A stretch of DNA of 64,000 nt from Selenomonadales bacterium (GTDB lineage: Bacteria; Bacillota; Negativicutes; Sporomusales; UBA7701), in assembly GCA_029975165.1 (NCBI GenBank), contig JARKPR010000035.1, positions 78,227-142,226 on the forward strand, given 5' to 3'. The position numbers were made by a program, and so were the translations under genes. Each line of letters opens with the position of its first letter. The first letter of the stretch is position 1. The notes under the pieces were generated by a model. The model had not been told where the DNA came from, did no database searches, and worked only from the letters and a program-made list of their open reading frames with translations. Below are positions 37,757-47,280 of this stretch, one piece after another.

Positions 37757-38424
37757 CATTTTGCATTGATGAGGCGCAACATATTTTTAAAGGAATTCGT
37801 CCAGACAAATTTTTGCATCAGTTCGATATTGTGAAAACACTAGTGGAAAAAACTCAAGTCGACCACATATTATTCGGCGTATATGACTTAATAAATCTGA
37901 TCCACATTAGTGGACAGATGACCAATAGAACCAAAGTCGTGCACTTTTCAAGATACATGCCTGAGAATATTACATACTTTCAGGAGGCGCTATCTGCATT
38001 GCGGAATGTACTGCCAATAGAATCCGACATTTTTGAGGATATTTATCTTGAGTATTGTTACAACCAAACGATCGGGTGTGTAGGAAGTTTAAGTAAGTGG
38101 CTTACAACCTCACTAAACACAGCCTTGAGGGCAGGAGATAAACAATTGACTATCCATCACTTAAAGCAGCATGCTCTATCAAAAAGGGATGTTGCCACAT
38201 TATTGGCTGAAGCTCAACGAAACGAGAAAAAAGTCGAAGCCTTACTAGAAAAGGCCGATTTTAATGACTTCGACAATAATATAAGGCAGGGTGCAATTAG
38301 TATAGAGAATTTGAAGAGTGATAATGCGAGAGTGCATAGTAAACATACACCTTTCCAGAGAACCCCTACCCGGGATGAAACGGGAGGATACTTTAAACGA
38401 AACACAGGGACTGATAAGGAGTAA
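37720..38424 (+). pseudogene. TnsC/TniB-like AAA+ ATPase lacking its N-terminus
   Basis: 234 residues open. Begins just before the Walker B strand (FCIDEAQHI) and continues through the sensor region (LFGVYDLINLIHISGQM) to a helical C-terminus. Walker A and everything before it are absent; the frame overlaps the 3' end of the TniQ gene. The best reading is a deletion that removed the tniQ tail and the ATPase head. The encoded fragment cannot bind ATP. Family assignment (TnsC/TniB regulator of transposition) is based on Walker B context and the neighbouring TniQ. Confidence 0.65.
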
Positions 38425-38466
38425 GTCTAACACAATAGATAACATTTCGGAGGTGTATAAACTAGT

Positions 38467-38994
38467 ATGGCCATTGTAAACGATGTACTCGTTGAAGAAT
38501 ATATCCGCTTATCTGAGAAATTGGAGTTCTACTCGATTAAGAAATCAGATGCCCCCCTCAAAATCATGGTGGAAATAAAAAAGGATATAGACTTTATCGA
38601 GAAGGCCTTTGCTGCGAACAACATCGATCTAGCTCAAGAAGTTGTTTTAATGCAAATAAATGAGTGTGAGCGAGATAGGAGGAGAAAGAAACAAAATTAT
38701 GAGAGTACCGAATCTCCAGAAAGGAAGAACGAGCCCCAAAAGGGATACCGAGAAGAAATGAAAAAGGCCTCTCAGGACTTGCGCTTCATGCAAGATTGTA
38801 ACGATGTCATGAAGCACTTCTCGCAAGCAGACGAAGAGGTATTAGCTAAGCCAGGGACTGACAGGAGGGATTCTTGTGAAAGTATTTTGGACGAAAGAAA
38901 AGATCAACGATTTCCTGAGGGCAAATTATCCCCTAAGCTGACTAGCTCGGCCCAAAAGATGAGTCCGACGGGCACCAGGAACAAAATGAAATAG
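38467..38994 (+). CDS. Unrecognised charged protein, 3' end probably replaced by an IS fragment
   Basis: 175 residues, Lys/Glu-rich and helical (LVEEYIRLSEKLEFYSIKKS; IDFIEKAFAANNIDLAQEV). It starts 42 bp after the ATPase fragment, with GGAGGTG at long spacing, so it is probably part of the same transposon operon. The last 30 or so residues read antisense through the end of the IS481-type remnant, so the natural C-terminus is likely lost near 38900. Confidence 0.55.
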   Translation: MAIVNDVLVEEYIRLSEKLEFYSIKKSDAPLKIMVEIKKDIDFIEKAFAANNIDLAQEVVLMQINECERDRRRKKQNYESTESPERKNEPQKGYREEMKKASQDLRFMQDCNDVMKHFSQADEEVLAKPGTDRRDSCESILDERKDQRFPEGKLSPKLTSSAQKMSPTGTRNKMK

Positions 38995-39431
38995 CAACTC
39001 ATACTAACTAGCGCCAATAGTTTTCTAAGCGGGGTGCCCTCCCCCGCTTTGTTACGGTAGCCCAGATGCGGCCTTTCGGTGTTGTAGTCGACCAACCAGG
39101 TATCCAGGTCTTCCTGCAGAGCCTCGACTGTCTCGTAGAACTTCTCCCGGAATACGATCCGGAAGAATTCATCCAGCGCCGTCAGGTTGAACCGTTCAAC
39201 GAAGCCATTGGTTTTGGGATTTCGCACTTTTGTCCGCCGGTGTTCAATGTCGTTAAGCGCCAGGTAAAGCTCGTAGGGATGAGTTTCCCGCCCGCAGAAT
39301 TCGCGTCCGTTGTCCGTTAATATGGCGCCTACAGCTAGTTTCTTTTCTTGATAAAACGGCAGTGCTTCGTTACGTATTGAATATCGGGAGTATCCCACAA
39401 TCTGTGTAAACGCAAGATTGGCGCAAAACAA
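38904..39431 (-). pseudogene. IS481/IS3-type transposase C-terminal fragment
   Basis: The integrase core is visible in part: ILTDNGREFCG (second catalytic Asp with DNG) and KVRNPKTNGFVERFNLT with the catalytic Glu (EFFR...), then LVDYNTERPHLGYRNK. The N-terminal helix-turn-helix and first catalytic Asp are missing, and both ends run into unrelated sequence, so it is inactive. Confidence 0.85.
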
Positions 39432-39524
39432 CAGAAATTTTCAGGGGGCAGATCAGCCGGTATGGTTGGTTTGTCCTTGCTAGCATTATTGAAAAGGTTT
39501 TGGCTGTCAAGCTAGTCGAGCCTG

Positions 39525-40049
39525 TCAGCAAAGAATATTTCCAGTTGGGAATGGATTTGGCTCCAGTCCTGGCGGCAGCCTGTCCATTTTTTCGTAATAT
39601 CGAATCATCGCCAGGTACAGCATTTTTAGCAGACTGTCGTCCGTCGGGAAAATCGATTTGGATTTCGTTACCTTACGAAGTTGACGGTTAAAACTTTCAA
39701 TCGCATTGGTGGTATAGATCAAGGTTCTGCCTTCATGCGGGTATTTAAAATAGGTGGATAAATTGGCCCAGTTGGCCCGCCACGACAAAGCGATCTTCGG
39801 GTATCTCTTGCTCCATTTTTCATCGAAGGAATCAAGCTGGTAGGATGCCGTCTGCTCATCTACGGCGGTATATACCTTCTTCAGATCGGCCATCAGCTCT
39901 TTGATATCCTTGTAGGAGATAAACCTGGGTGAATGACGCACTGCTGGTGCGACGTGACCACCGGTGAAGTAGTCTCGATGGTCCGGGAGGCCATCCGCCG
40001 CGGTGAGCAGGCCATGGCTGGGGAAGCCAAGGCGAACGGCGCGGTGCAT
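39525..40049 (-). pseudogene. IS256 (mutator) transposase C-terminal fragment
   Basis: The frame carries IS256 C-terminal features: DIKELMADLKKVYTA, KWSKRYPKIALSWRANW, then IYTTNAIESFNRQLRKVTKS with the catalytic Glu. Everything before RHSPRF is unrelated to the family and reads antisense through another gene scrap, so roughly the first half is gone. Confidence 0.85.
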
Positions 40050-40368
40050 CAGGATGCGGAATAAAAGGTAATTAAAGAGTAGTACATAAGTGACCAGTAT
40101 TCGCAGGAGGTTTTATCAAAAAGGTGACAAAATAGGAACGTCCCTTTCGTTACTCTTTCGTTACCTTTATGGCGGAGTTAAATTAATTTGCGATTTTTAC
40201 CGGATTGGAAAACAACACCCGTATATCAACATGTGTACAGGTGTTGTTTTTTTATTCGCCCGAAATGGGCGGTTACTATAGGGTGAAAATCCCGAACGGG
40301 CCTGGTTAACGCACAGCTTATGAAAAGCAGGGGCTTAGAGCGGCTAGCCATCAGATAAATACAAAAGG
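40050..40368. other. Junction region with a plus-strand terminator
   Basis: Contains AAAACAACACC ... GGTGTTGTTTTTTT at 40209-40253, a good plus-strand terminator for a lost gene. The stretch GGGTGAAAATCCCGAACGGG near 40279 looks structured, but I cannot name it. Upstream, 39955-40068 reads on the plus strand as a 30-codon gene scrap (GEVVSMVREAIRRGEQAM). Confidence 0.45.
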
Positions 40369-42201
40369 TTACTCACTCAGTCGCATATACACCAATGTGC
40401 AAAATACGCCGTCCTTGGCGCTGAACCTTGCCGCGCCGCCGTATTTTCGCGCAACGGCAGCGACTGAGGACAGTCCCAGGCCCTCTCCCTCTTGCTTGGC
40501 GGAAAGGAATATGCCGTCTCTCTCCCGCAGCTGCCCGGCAAAGCTATTCTCCACTGTGAGCGTCAAGCGGCCGTATTCCAGGCAGCTGTTCAGCCGGATG
40601 AAGCGTTCCCCTGCCGTCATGCGCTCACAGGCTTCTACCGCGTTTTCTAACAGATTGCCGACCAAGATGCACAAATCGCTTTCCAGCATTTGGTCAAGTT
40701 CGCTGGGAATGGTAAAGAAAAGCTCTGTTGTAATACTCGCGGTTTTGGCGGTAGCAGCGTAATGGGTGGCGACTGTGTTTACCGCATAGTTTTCGCACAG
40801 CCGGATGTCTTTGTCTGCAGGTACCTGCCTGATTAGCGAGTCTATATATGCACTCAGCTTTCCCAGATCACCTTGTTGGCCCAGCCCCCGCAGGACGGCA
40901 AGATGATGGCGGATATCATGCCGCTGCGCTTTCACCGCTGCATTGTTTTCCTCCATTTTGCGGTATTGCTGCCTTTGCTGTGCCAACTGGCGGGTAGTGG
41001 CGGCTATCTTGTATTCTAGACGCGTTTTTTCCATAGCCGTGCGCAGCGACTGACGCGCATACAGGCCGCTGATAATAGCGAGGGAAATGACAAAGATCCA
41101 TATACCGAACTGAAAGATAACCGTCAGCAAATTGGTCAGACGCAACCAGTAATTGAGCACCTCCATCACCATAGCTGCCGCCAGCGGAATTACTGCGGGA
41201 GCAAACCACTTTGCCGCCGGATTCTGGCACCGGAAATGGTCCCACACAAGGCTGACGGCGAATGCCACAAACCCCAGTGGCATAATGACGTGAAACCAGT
41301 ACAGGCTCCTGATAAAATCCATTTTGCCGATGAACTGCAGTATCAGAGCGACGGCTATGGCGGTATAATGCACCCACAATATGATCTGGAGCGGCCATCT
41401 GCCTTTATGACTTAGAATCACCAGTCCGAAGCGCAGGAGTGGAATGGTAAAGAGAAACAGTCCCATATAGTCCATGTTATACAGCAATACAGGGTATGGC
41501 AGTAGGAAAGCGCTCAGTTCGCACTCTCCCAGATCCCATACGCCAACCGACAGGGAAAACAGTCCCAGCCACAAAAGGGACGAGCCGGAGGCATCCTTAA
41601 ACAGGAACATCAGGGATAACAAGCTAAGGGCCAGTCCAAGGAAAATCAGGATGATAGAAAGCAATAGCGTAAAACCGTCAGTGCGGACTTGATCGGCCAA
41701 AAGGGCCGCCTCAGTGCCCGCCGCCAGCGCCGGCACCGACAGTGTGCTTCGCTGTGTTGGCGACAAATATTCCGCCCGCAGGTCAACCGTCCCCGCATAG
41801 CCAGCCAGCGGCACAATAGTCAGTATGGCCGGCGGATCATTCATATAGGCTGGATAGCTGCCGGGCTGTCCGGTTTCCAGTATCAAAGCCCCGTTCACAT
41901 ACAGCCGCAAGGGTGCAAATATCGCCTTAATCAGCAGGCTGTCGCCGTGATTTACTTCCGTTTGCGCCGTCAGGACAACCAGGCTGCGGGGCGCGAGGTT
42001 GTCAAGCTTGGCAGGCAGGCTGATGGCGGCGGGTTCCTGGCCGTTAATCTGTACTGTCATGCCGGTGACCGGGCGTGGCTGTTCCTGATAGGCTGAGGCA
42101 AGCGGCTTGTACGGCAGGGAAAACCATACCAGCGCAGCCAGCGTCGCCGCCAGCAGGATAACAGAGAGGGCGGCTATTGTTTTTGACTTTGTTGTGGTCA
42201 T
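40369..42201 (-). CDS. LytS-like sensor kinase, 7TM-DISM plus GHKL domain
   Basis: 610 residues. N-terminal helix, an extracytoplasmic beta domain at about 35-175, seven membrane helices at about 178-395 (7TMR-DISM arrangement), coiled coil at 400-430, then a GHKL histidine kinase with H-box AQRHDIRHHLAVL and N-box NLLENAVEACERM and GLGLSSV. Its ATG overlaps the stop of the LytTR regulator gene (ATGA), so they are coupled. Similar pairs control peptide signals, murein or extracellular proteins. GC content is closer to the backbone than its neighbours. Confidence 0.9.
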   Translation of the reverse strand: MTTTKSKTIAALSVILLAATLAALVWFSLPYKPLASAYQEQPRPVTGMTVQINGQEPAAISLPAKLDNLAPRSLVVLTAQTEVNHGDSLLIKAIFAPLRLYVNGALILETGQPGSYPAYMNDPPAILTIVPLAGYAGTVDLRAEYLSPTQRSTLSVPALAAGTEAALLADQVRTDGFTLLLSIILIFLGLALSLLSLMFLFKDASGSSLLWLGLFSLSVGVWDLGECELSAFLLPYPVLLYNMDYMGLFLFTIPLLRFGLVILSHKGRWPLQIILWVHYTAIAVALILQFIGKMDFIRSLYWFHVIMPLGFVAFAVSLVWDHFRCQNPAAKWFAPAVIPLAAAMVMEVLNYWLRLTNLLTVIFQFGIWIFVISLAIISGLYARQSLRTAMEKTRLEYKIAATTRQLAQQRQQYRKMEENNAAVKAQRHDIRHHLAVLRGLGQQGDLGKLSAYIDSLIRQVPADKDIRLCENYAVNTVATHYAATAKTASITTELFFTIPSELDQMLESDLCILVGNLLENAVEACERMTAGERFIRLNSCLEYGRLTLTVENSFAGQLRERDGIFLSAKQEGEGLGLSSVAAVARKYGGAARFSAKDGVFCTLVYMRLSE

Positions 42202-42932
42202 GTTTTGCCGCCTTTTTCCTTTAGCTTGCGCAACAGATAATTCTCGTAGGCTTCAGACGCTTGCTTCATACTCTGATGACGGATATACACCCTGTCTCCG
42301 TTGTGCATAGTGAAGATTTTTTGCTCCCAGTCAAGGCTTTTCACATGCTTTAGATTGACAATATAGCTTTGGTGGCAGCGCAAAAAGTATTGCGGCAGCA
42401 GGGGTTCGATGTGTCTGAATTTTACCGTCTGGCTGGTTCTGAGTGTGCCTGACAGTGTCTTGACGATGGCGGCACGATTCTGTTGTTCAAAATACAAGAC
42501 ACTGTCCAACGGAATGTCCCGGTACTCGCCCCCTATGAGCAGCTGGATATAAGCGGCGGTCTTGCGTTTTTCTTGTGCAATGCTCAGAACGTCAGCTACT
42601 TCTTCCGGCATGACCGGCTTTTCGATATATTTCGGCGCGTTCAGCCGGTAGCTTGCCAGCGTATGCTCGGTACTGGTGGTGGTAAAGACAAGCGTCACCG
42701 CCGTATCTGTCTCACGGATTTTGGCGGCGGCATCAATTCCTAGCAGTCCGCTCATATAAATGTCCAGAAAAATCAAATCATATCGTCCTGTTTGATGTGC
42801 CGCCAGCAAAGCTTCACCGGAGGAAAAGGTCTCATATTCGACAGGTATGGTGCTTGCAGTCATGCAGGAAAGCAGGTGGGACATATCCTGTTCGTTATCT
42901 TCGCAAACGGCAACTTTGAGTGGTGTGGGCAA
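42198..42932 (-). CDS. LytTR response regulator
   Basis: 244 residues. Receiver domain (KVAVCEDNEQDMSHL; phospho-Asp in LIFLDIYMSG) and a C-terminal LytTR DNA-binding domain (IPLDSVLYFEQQNRAAIV; FLRCHQSYIVNLKHVKSL). TTG start at 42932 preferred: GAGGTGACCG sits just upstream. An in-frame ATG 17 codons earlier has no ribosome site. First gene of the pair with the GHKL kinase. Likely targets are accessory genes nearby, but no LytTR repeat pair was located. Confidence 0.88.
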   Translation of the reverse strand: MPTPLKVAVCEDNEQDMSHLLSCMTASTIPVEYETFSSGEALLAAHQTGRYDLIFLDIYMSGLLGIDAAAKIRETDTAVTLVFTTTSTEHTLASYRLNAPKYIEKPVMPEEVADVLSIAQEKRKTAAYIQLLIGGEYRDIPLDSVLYFEQQNRAAIVKTLSGTLRTSQTVKFRHIEPLLPQYFLRCHQSYIVNLKHVKSLDWEQKIFTMHNGDRVYIRHQSMKQASEAYENYLLRKLKEKGGKT

Positions 42933-43333
42933 AACGGTCACCTCACAGTATAGTATAGCAGAAAACAAATTATATTTCGTCAACGTAAAGTATGATAAAA
43001 GGCAATTTATTTTTTGGAATCATATATTCGCATCATTGTCAAGTGTGAAACTCACTGGATATCCAAGCGTTTTCGTCGCTGGACACGCCGATAACTTCTC
43101 TGCATAATTTAAAGCAGAGAAGATAGAGAAGATGCTGATACTGTCAAAAGGATGTGATTGCCAACAATCAAGCCGTGATCGACGAGTTGAACAACGTGAC
43201 CAAGAAAGGAATAAAGCTAGTTTACGTTATTGGAAAATTATTTACGCATTTGAGAAAAAATAAGCTGGCTGATATTTTGTAATAAGTAAAGTTATTACGA
43301 TCTAGCAGTGATAAAAAAAGGTATGGTAGTACT
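42933..43333. other. Spacer with a phosphoesterase gene scrap
   Basis: AT-rich. Holds the divergent control region of the LytTR operon and the outer-membrane pore gene, plus an 83-bp coding relic at 43154-43236. The ribosome site of the pore gene (AAAGG) is weak. No clear operator seen. Confidence 0.5.
43154..43236 (+). pseudogene. Fragment of a second phosphoesterase gene
   Basis: Translates to NNQAVIDELNNV and GIKLVYVIG in one frame. This matches NNQIVIDELNKV and GIKLVYVIG of the phosphoesterase at 45397-46788, about 2.6 kb away. DNA identity is moderate, so it is an old paralogue scrap rather than a recent duplication. Confidence 0.75.
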
Positions 43334-44812
43334 ATGAAATTAGCAGCGTACACAAAAATCTATCGACAGATACAAAAAGTTATTATCCTTCCTGTAGCAA
43401 CTGTTTTACTAGCACAAGGAGCGGTAGGGTATGCAGATCCCGTTGCGGTTGCACCGCCTGATGTTGAAAGTGTCCTGCGTGTCACTCCTCCAGACAAGGC
43501 GATAGTTCCCCGGGAGAATCCGAAAGTTGGTGCTACCCCTAACGAAAATCCACCAATTATTGGCGATATCATACTAATAAACAATTCTGGAATTAATGAT
43601 GCTGTTATCCGTCTTCAGATGGACGCTCTGAAACCGGGTGACTACATAACTGAAGCCAAGCTGGAGCGTTCCTTGCTATTGATCAATGACCTGGCGGGTG
43701 CCAGGGCTAAAATTACTCCGAAGCCGGGCAAAGAAGTCGGCACCATCGACTTGATTGTGGAGATAACACCGGTTAAGAAACTTGCTAATTTCGCACTTAG
43801 TATGAACAACGTCGGCAACGCAGAGTACGGTACTAATCAAATCGGTCTGGCGGGGGGCTTTAGCAACATTAGCGGAATTGGCGACAAGCTGTCTTTTAGA
43901 AGCATAACCACTGGTCAGGATTTGGGTGGCGCCATCTTGGTGTATCAAAGGCCGGGATTCACTTCGGGCAGTCAATTCATCTTCTATACGTTCAAACTTC
44001 GCTACACGCTCGGCGGACAACGTAGCTACCTTAATGCCTACGGCGCCGTCAATGGTATTCATGCCGGTTGGAACTACTACTTGCATCGGTCACGCGATTT
44101 CAACCTCCAATTTCAGTCAGGTTGGGAATACAAGCAACGGCAAGATACGATAAATCTGATTCATCAGGAAGCCGACAAAACAATGCATAACGTTATTGCC
44201 GGATTGGTTGGTGACAGCAATGATAGTTGGGCCGGCGGCGGTAATAACAGCTTTTCCATAATGTACAATAAGGGCCGATTAATTATGGATACCGGCTATG
44301 CGCAATACGCAGATACCCAATATCAAAGTGCGGGCGATTTTGATCGCTGGAAATATAGTTTTATTCGCCAGCAGTATATTGCCAAGCGACTTAGCGGAAC
44401 ATTCTCTTTTAACGGCCAATATACCGACAAAAACCTGGAGATATCCCAACAACTGGCTATGAGTGGAATTAATGGAGTACGAGCCTATCCCCAGGGTGAA
44501 GTGTCCGGTAACAAGGGGTGGCTGGCTAGATGTGAAGTAAAGTGGGCTATGACACCCAGCCAAAAAGGGCGAGAACAATGGCAACTTGTTGGTTTTTATG
44601 ATGCCGGTAAGGCGGAAATCAATGCGAAACCATGGCCTGGTGTTACCGATAACAGCATCTTTCTGCGCGGTACCGGTATCGGTATCAATTGGAATGATCC
44701 AGGCAAGAGGTCGATAAAAATCTCCTATGCTTGGAAGGTAGGGCATGTGCCGGCTAAATTCGCTACGAATGCCAAGGGCTATCTGTGGATACAGACAGTG
44801 AGCTACTTGTAG
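43334..44812 (+). CDS. Two-partner secretion outer-membrane pore (FhaC/ShlB family)
   Basis: 492 residues. Signal peptide at 1-34, Pro-rich linker to about 75, a POTRA-type region at about 76-155 (ITEAKLERSLLLINDLAGARA), then a beta-barrel of about 335 residues ending WIQTVSYL with a terminal aromatic-rich strand. GINGVRAYPQGEVSGNKGW is the conserved L6 region, VRGY being VRAY here. Only about one POTRA domain seems present, where FhaC has two. No TpsA exoprotein gene with a haemagglutination-type secretion domain lies next to it. Supports a diderm cell plan. Confidence 0.87.
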   Translation: MKLAAYTKIYRQIQKVIILPVATVLLAQGAVGYADPVAVAPPDVESVLRVTPPDKAIVPRENPKVGATPNENPPIIGDIILINNSGINDAVIRLQMDALKPGDYITEAKLERSLLLINDLAGARAKITPKPGKEVGTIDLIVEITPVKKLANFALSMNNVGNAEYGTNQIGLAGGFSNISGIGDKLSFRSITTGQDLGGAILVYQRPGFTSGSQFIFYTFKLRYTLGGQRSYLNAYGAVNGIHAGWNYYLHRSRDFNLQFQSGWEYKQRQDTINLIHQEADKTMHNVIAGLVGDSNDSWAGGGNNSFSIMYNKGRLIMDTGYAQYADTQYQSAGDFDRWKYSFIRQQYIAKRLSGTFSFNGQYTDKNLEISQQLAMSGINGVRAYPQGEVSGNKGWLARCEVKWAMTPSQKGREQWQLVGFYDAGKAEINAKPWPGVTDNSIFLRGTGIGINWNDPGKRSIKISYAWKVGHVPAKFATNAKGYLWIQTVSYL

Positions 44813-44817
44813 AGTGT

Positions 44818-45079
44818 GTTTACTCGGCCATTTCCAATAGCATTATCAGCGGACTGTCCCTGGTTGCCCTTTTGCTTTGCTCCGGTTTCAGTTACTGGGT
44901 GGCGCGCTCGATCGTCAAATCGGTGGGCTTGGTCACCAATGCACTGGGGGAGGATGCCAACGGCAGTTTGAGAGTGCAGGAATTGGATATCGCGACAACC
45001 AATGAAATGGGTAAACTGGCGGTTTGTAGATACCATTTCCGGCATCGCCGGTCAGACAAATTTTCTTGCCCTTAATGCC
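44818..45079 (+). pseudogene. Methyl-accepting chemotaxis protein remnant
   Basis: First part: a membrane helix and HAMP domain (GFSYWVARSIVKSVGLVTNA; IATTNEMGKLA). It then jumps directly to [19 protein letters not shown], the signalling tip. About 150 residues between them are missing and no sensor domain precedes it. An internally deleted scrap. Confidence 0.8.
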
Positions 45080-45083
45080 GCTC

Positions 45084-45194
45084 CGCCTCCACCATGTAAA
45101 TCCGGAATAGCCAAAAAGCTTGGTAGGGTTCGGGTACCTCCACCAGCCAAAACCGGATATATGGGGAAGATCGGATTAATGATACAAAAGAACC
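45084..45194. repeat. CGCCTCCACC-type repeats, left side of phosphoesterase gene
   Basis: CGCCTCCACCATGTAAATCCGGAAT at 45084-45108 in outline (CGCCTCCACCAT..AAATCCGGAAT) and a diverged copy at 45136-45160. ACAAAAGAACC at 45184-45194 is the inverse of GGTTCTTTTGT at 46851-46861. A third copy of the first motif is at 46906-46930. These bracket the phosphoesterase gene. Confidence 0.6.
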
Positions 45195-45396
45195 GTCCCC
45201 GTGCATCCGGGAATTCTCAAAGGTATGAGCGAACAGGCATAGAGTATCTATCATGAAGATATTGGCGGTTTTACCGTCAATAGGTATTGAATTTGCAATC
45301 AATGGTTTTTTACATCAAACTGTGATTGACAGGGGGGAGCGGGACGATGAGCCTGTCTCCTTGCCCATCCTATCCAGACAAAGGGGGAAGCAAGCT

Positions 45397-46788
45397 TTGA
45401 CAAGAGTAAGCGGATTATCCAGACGGGAGTTTTTGAAAAGGGCGGCTATGGGGGGGCTGGCTCTGACGACAAGTGCAATGGCCGGTTCATTTTTATTTAC
45501 CGACAGTGCTGCGGCTGCGGGGTTGACAGCCGGGCGAGATATACAGCCGCTGTGGCAAGCCGGTAGCCGCAAAAATAAAATTGTTGTCGTAAGTGATCTG
45601 CATTTTGGTATTGACGATAGTTTTACTGAGACTGTACATAACAGAGAGCTTTTTGTTAAATTTTTGCAGAAGCTGCAGCAGACGACAGACGTAAGAGAAC
45701 TGGTTATTGCCGGTGATTTTCTTGATGAATGGTTTTTGCCGCTGGATTATGGCCCGGTAAATGATTTACAAGAATTCTTTTTCCAGGTAGCGAGGAATAA
45801 CCAGATCGTTATCGATGAGCTTAACAAAGTGATGCACGCAGGCATCAAGCTGGTCTATGTCATAGGCAACCACGACATGAATATGGATGCCGGAATATTG
45901 GGCAGCCTGTTGCCTGGAATTATCGAGATACATGATGCGAAAGGGGTTGGAAGATATATCACCGGAGATCGCGAGGAAATTGTCATCGAGCATGGCCATC
46001 GTTATGACCCTTATTCAGCCCCTGATCGGGTATCAAACCGGGAGCTATGTAAGAGTGATGCCACGATGTACCCGCCGGGCTATTTTTATGCTCGCATGGG
46101 GGCTAGTTGGGTCATGGAGCATAAGCCAAAGATAAAAAAGAACTATCCGGTGATTAATAATGTTCCTGATTCAACGAATACGGATCAAATGGGAGCTTAT
46201 GTGTATGCCAAATTATTGGAGAAGTTATTTAACAGGATTACAGAAAAAAGCAGCTTTGAGGATAAAATATTTACGGTAAATACCTGCGGCTTCCATGGCA
46301 GCTATTCATTGAAGGATATGTACCCGGTGGAACAGTCTGACGGCACGATTTCCGCACCGGTATTGTTCCGTAATTTCCAGCGTTCCTGGGAAGAACGGCA
46401 GGAAATGAATGACGTGTGGGTTAAGATTCCGTTTTTGGAAGCGGGAGCTGGCGCTTTGTCACCCAAATATTTTTACGGTTGCGCTGGGAAACAATATTTG
46501 GATGGCAAGGATGCTTCCTATGATGTTGTAGTGTTCGGGCATACGCATGTTCCGGAGTTCCAGCAGAATGGAAAGAAATTTTATGTCAATTCAGGCACTT
46601 GGGTAGATTCCAATTCCAATTATCCAACAGCCACTAGAACATTTGTGGTAGTAGAAACGGGAGCTGTGGACAATGCCGTTTTGTATGAATATAGGCAAGA
46701 CGGTTCTCTGAATGATTTATCCTTACAGGTGGGGTCAGTTGCGGCGAACCGTGCCACTGGTAATGGCGAAGAATGGCATAAAGTTTGA
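45397..46788 (+). CDS. Tat-exported calcineurin-like metallophosphoesterase
   Basis: 463 residues from TTG at 45397 with AGGGGGAAG upstream. Twin-arginine signal (LSRREFLKRAAMGG, then a hydrophobic stretch to about 45). The metal ligands of the family are all visible: VSDLHFG, AGDFLDEW, GNHDMN, EHGHRYDP and FGHTHVPEF. Substrate unknown; possibly nucleotides, phospholipids or teichoic-type polymers. The mature enzyme would act in the periplasm. The frame continues upstream another 48 codons without a recognised signal. A gene scrap at 43154 is a paralogue. Flanked by short repeats. Confidence 0.88.
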   Translation: MTRVSGLSRREFLKRAAMGGLALTTSAMAGSFLFTDSAAAAGLTAGRDIQPLWQAGSRKNKIVVVSDLHFGIDDSFTETVHNRELFVKFLQKLQQTTDVRELVIAGDFLDEWFLPLDYGPVNDLQEFFFQVARNNQIVIDELNKVMHAGIKLVYVIGNHDMNMDAGILGSLLPGIIEIHDAKGVGRYITGDREEIVIEHGHRYDPYSAPDRVSNRELCKSDATMYPPGYFYARMGASWVMEHKPKIKKNYPVINNVPDSTNTDQMGAYVYAKLLEKLFNRITEKSSFEDKIFTVNTCGFHGSYSLKDMYPVEQSDGTISAPVLFRNFQRSWEERQEMNDVWVKIPFLEAGAGALSPKYFYGCAGKQYLDGKDASYDVVVFGHTHVPEFQQNGKKFYVNSGTWVDSNSNYPTATRTFVVVETGAVDNAVLYEYRQDGSLNDLSLQVGSVAANRATGNGEEWHKV

Positions 46789-47280
46789 TGCTAGAGCATT
46801 TGTCATTAAGCTTGGTCAGAAAATCACCGTAAGGCAGGATACAAAGGGAAGGTTCTTTTGTGTTATTTTGCCTCCCAATTAGGGTGGATTTGCAAGGTCA
46901 CGGTTCGCCTCCACCATCCAAATCCGGAATTCTGACAATTTCAACAAAAAACCTTCTTTGCCAGCCCTGGCAGAGAAGGTTTTTTGTCGTCTTTAGCGAA
47001 GAAAAAGCTTGCAACGATACGGGAAGCGAGTTAGATGACGACATACGCTCCGAGAGAAAAAACTGCGAAATCTGGTTATAGAAAAGATTAAGGAAAAGTT
47101 TCCTGAATCAAATGTTGATGACGTTAAATTTAGTGTGGTAACATTTCCTGATGACGAAAAGAGATGCCAGTTATGAACCTAAGGAGAAGAAATAGACCTG
47201 AACGAAGCCAGTAATACTTGGTTTAGAAAGTATGGTTGGGATGGTGCTAAAATTCATAGCCATTTTGACAATATTGAATT
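46789..47280. other. AT-rich stretch with decayed coding scraps upstream of the RT
   Basis: Holds a third CGCCTCCACC repeat (46906-46930), a plus-strand hairpin-like AAAAAACCTTCT/AGAAGGTTTTTT pair at 46947-46987, an open stretch ending at 47176 (LRNLVIEKIKEKFPESNVDD) and AAGGAG followed by ATA GAC CTG at about 47190-47200. The latter opens into 46 codons (NTWFRKYGWDGAKIHSH) ending at 47340 and looks like a small gene that lost its start. A retron msr-msd RNA would be expected here; I could not define one. Confidence 0.4.

Noticed and set aside
40270..40330. Possible group II intron 5' region (GGGTGAAAATCCCGAAC)
   Set aside because: Only a short similarity; no intron-encoded protein or domain V nearby.
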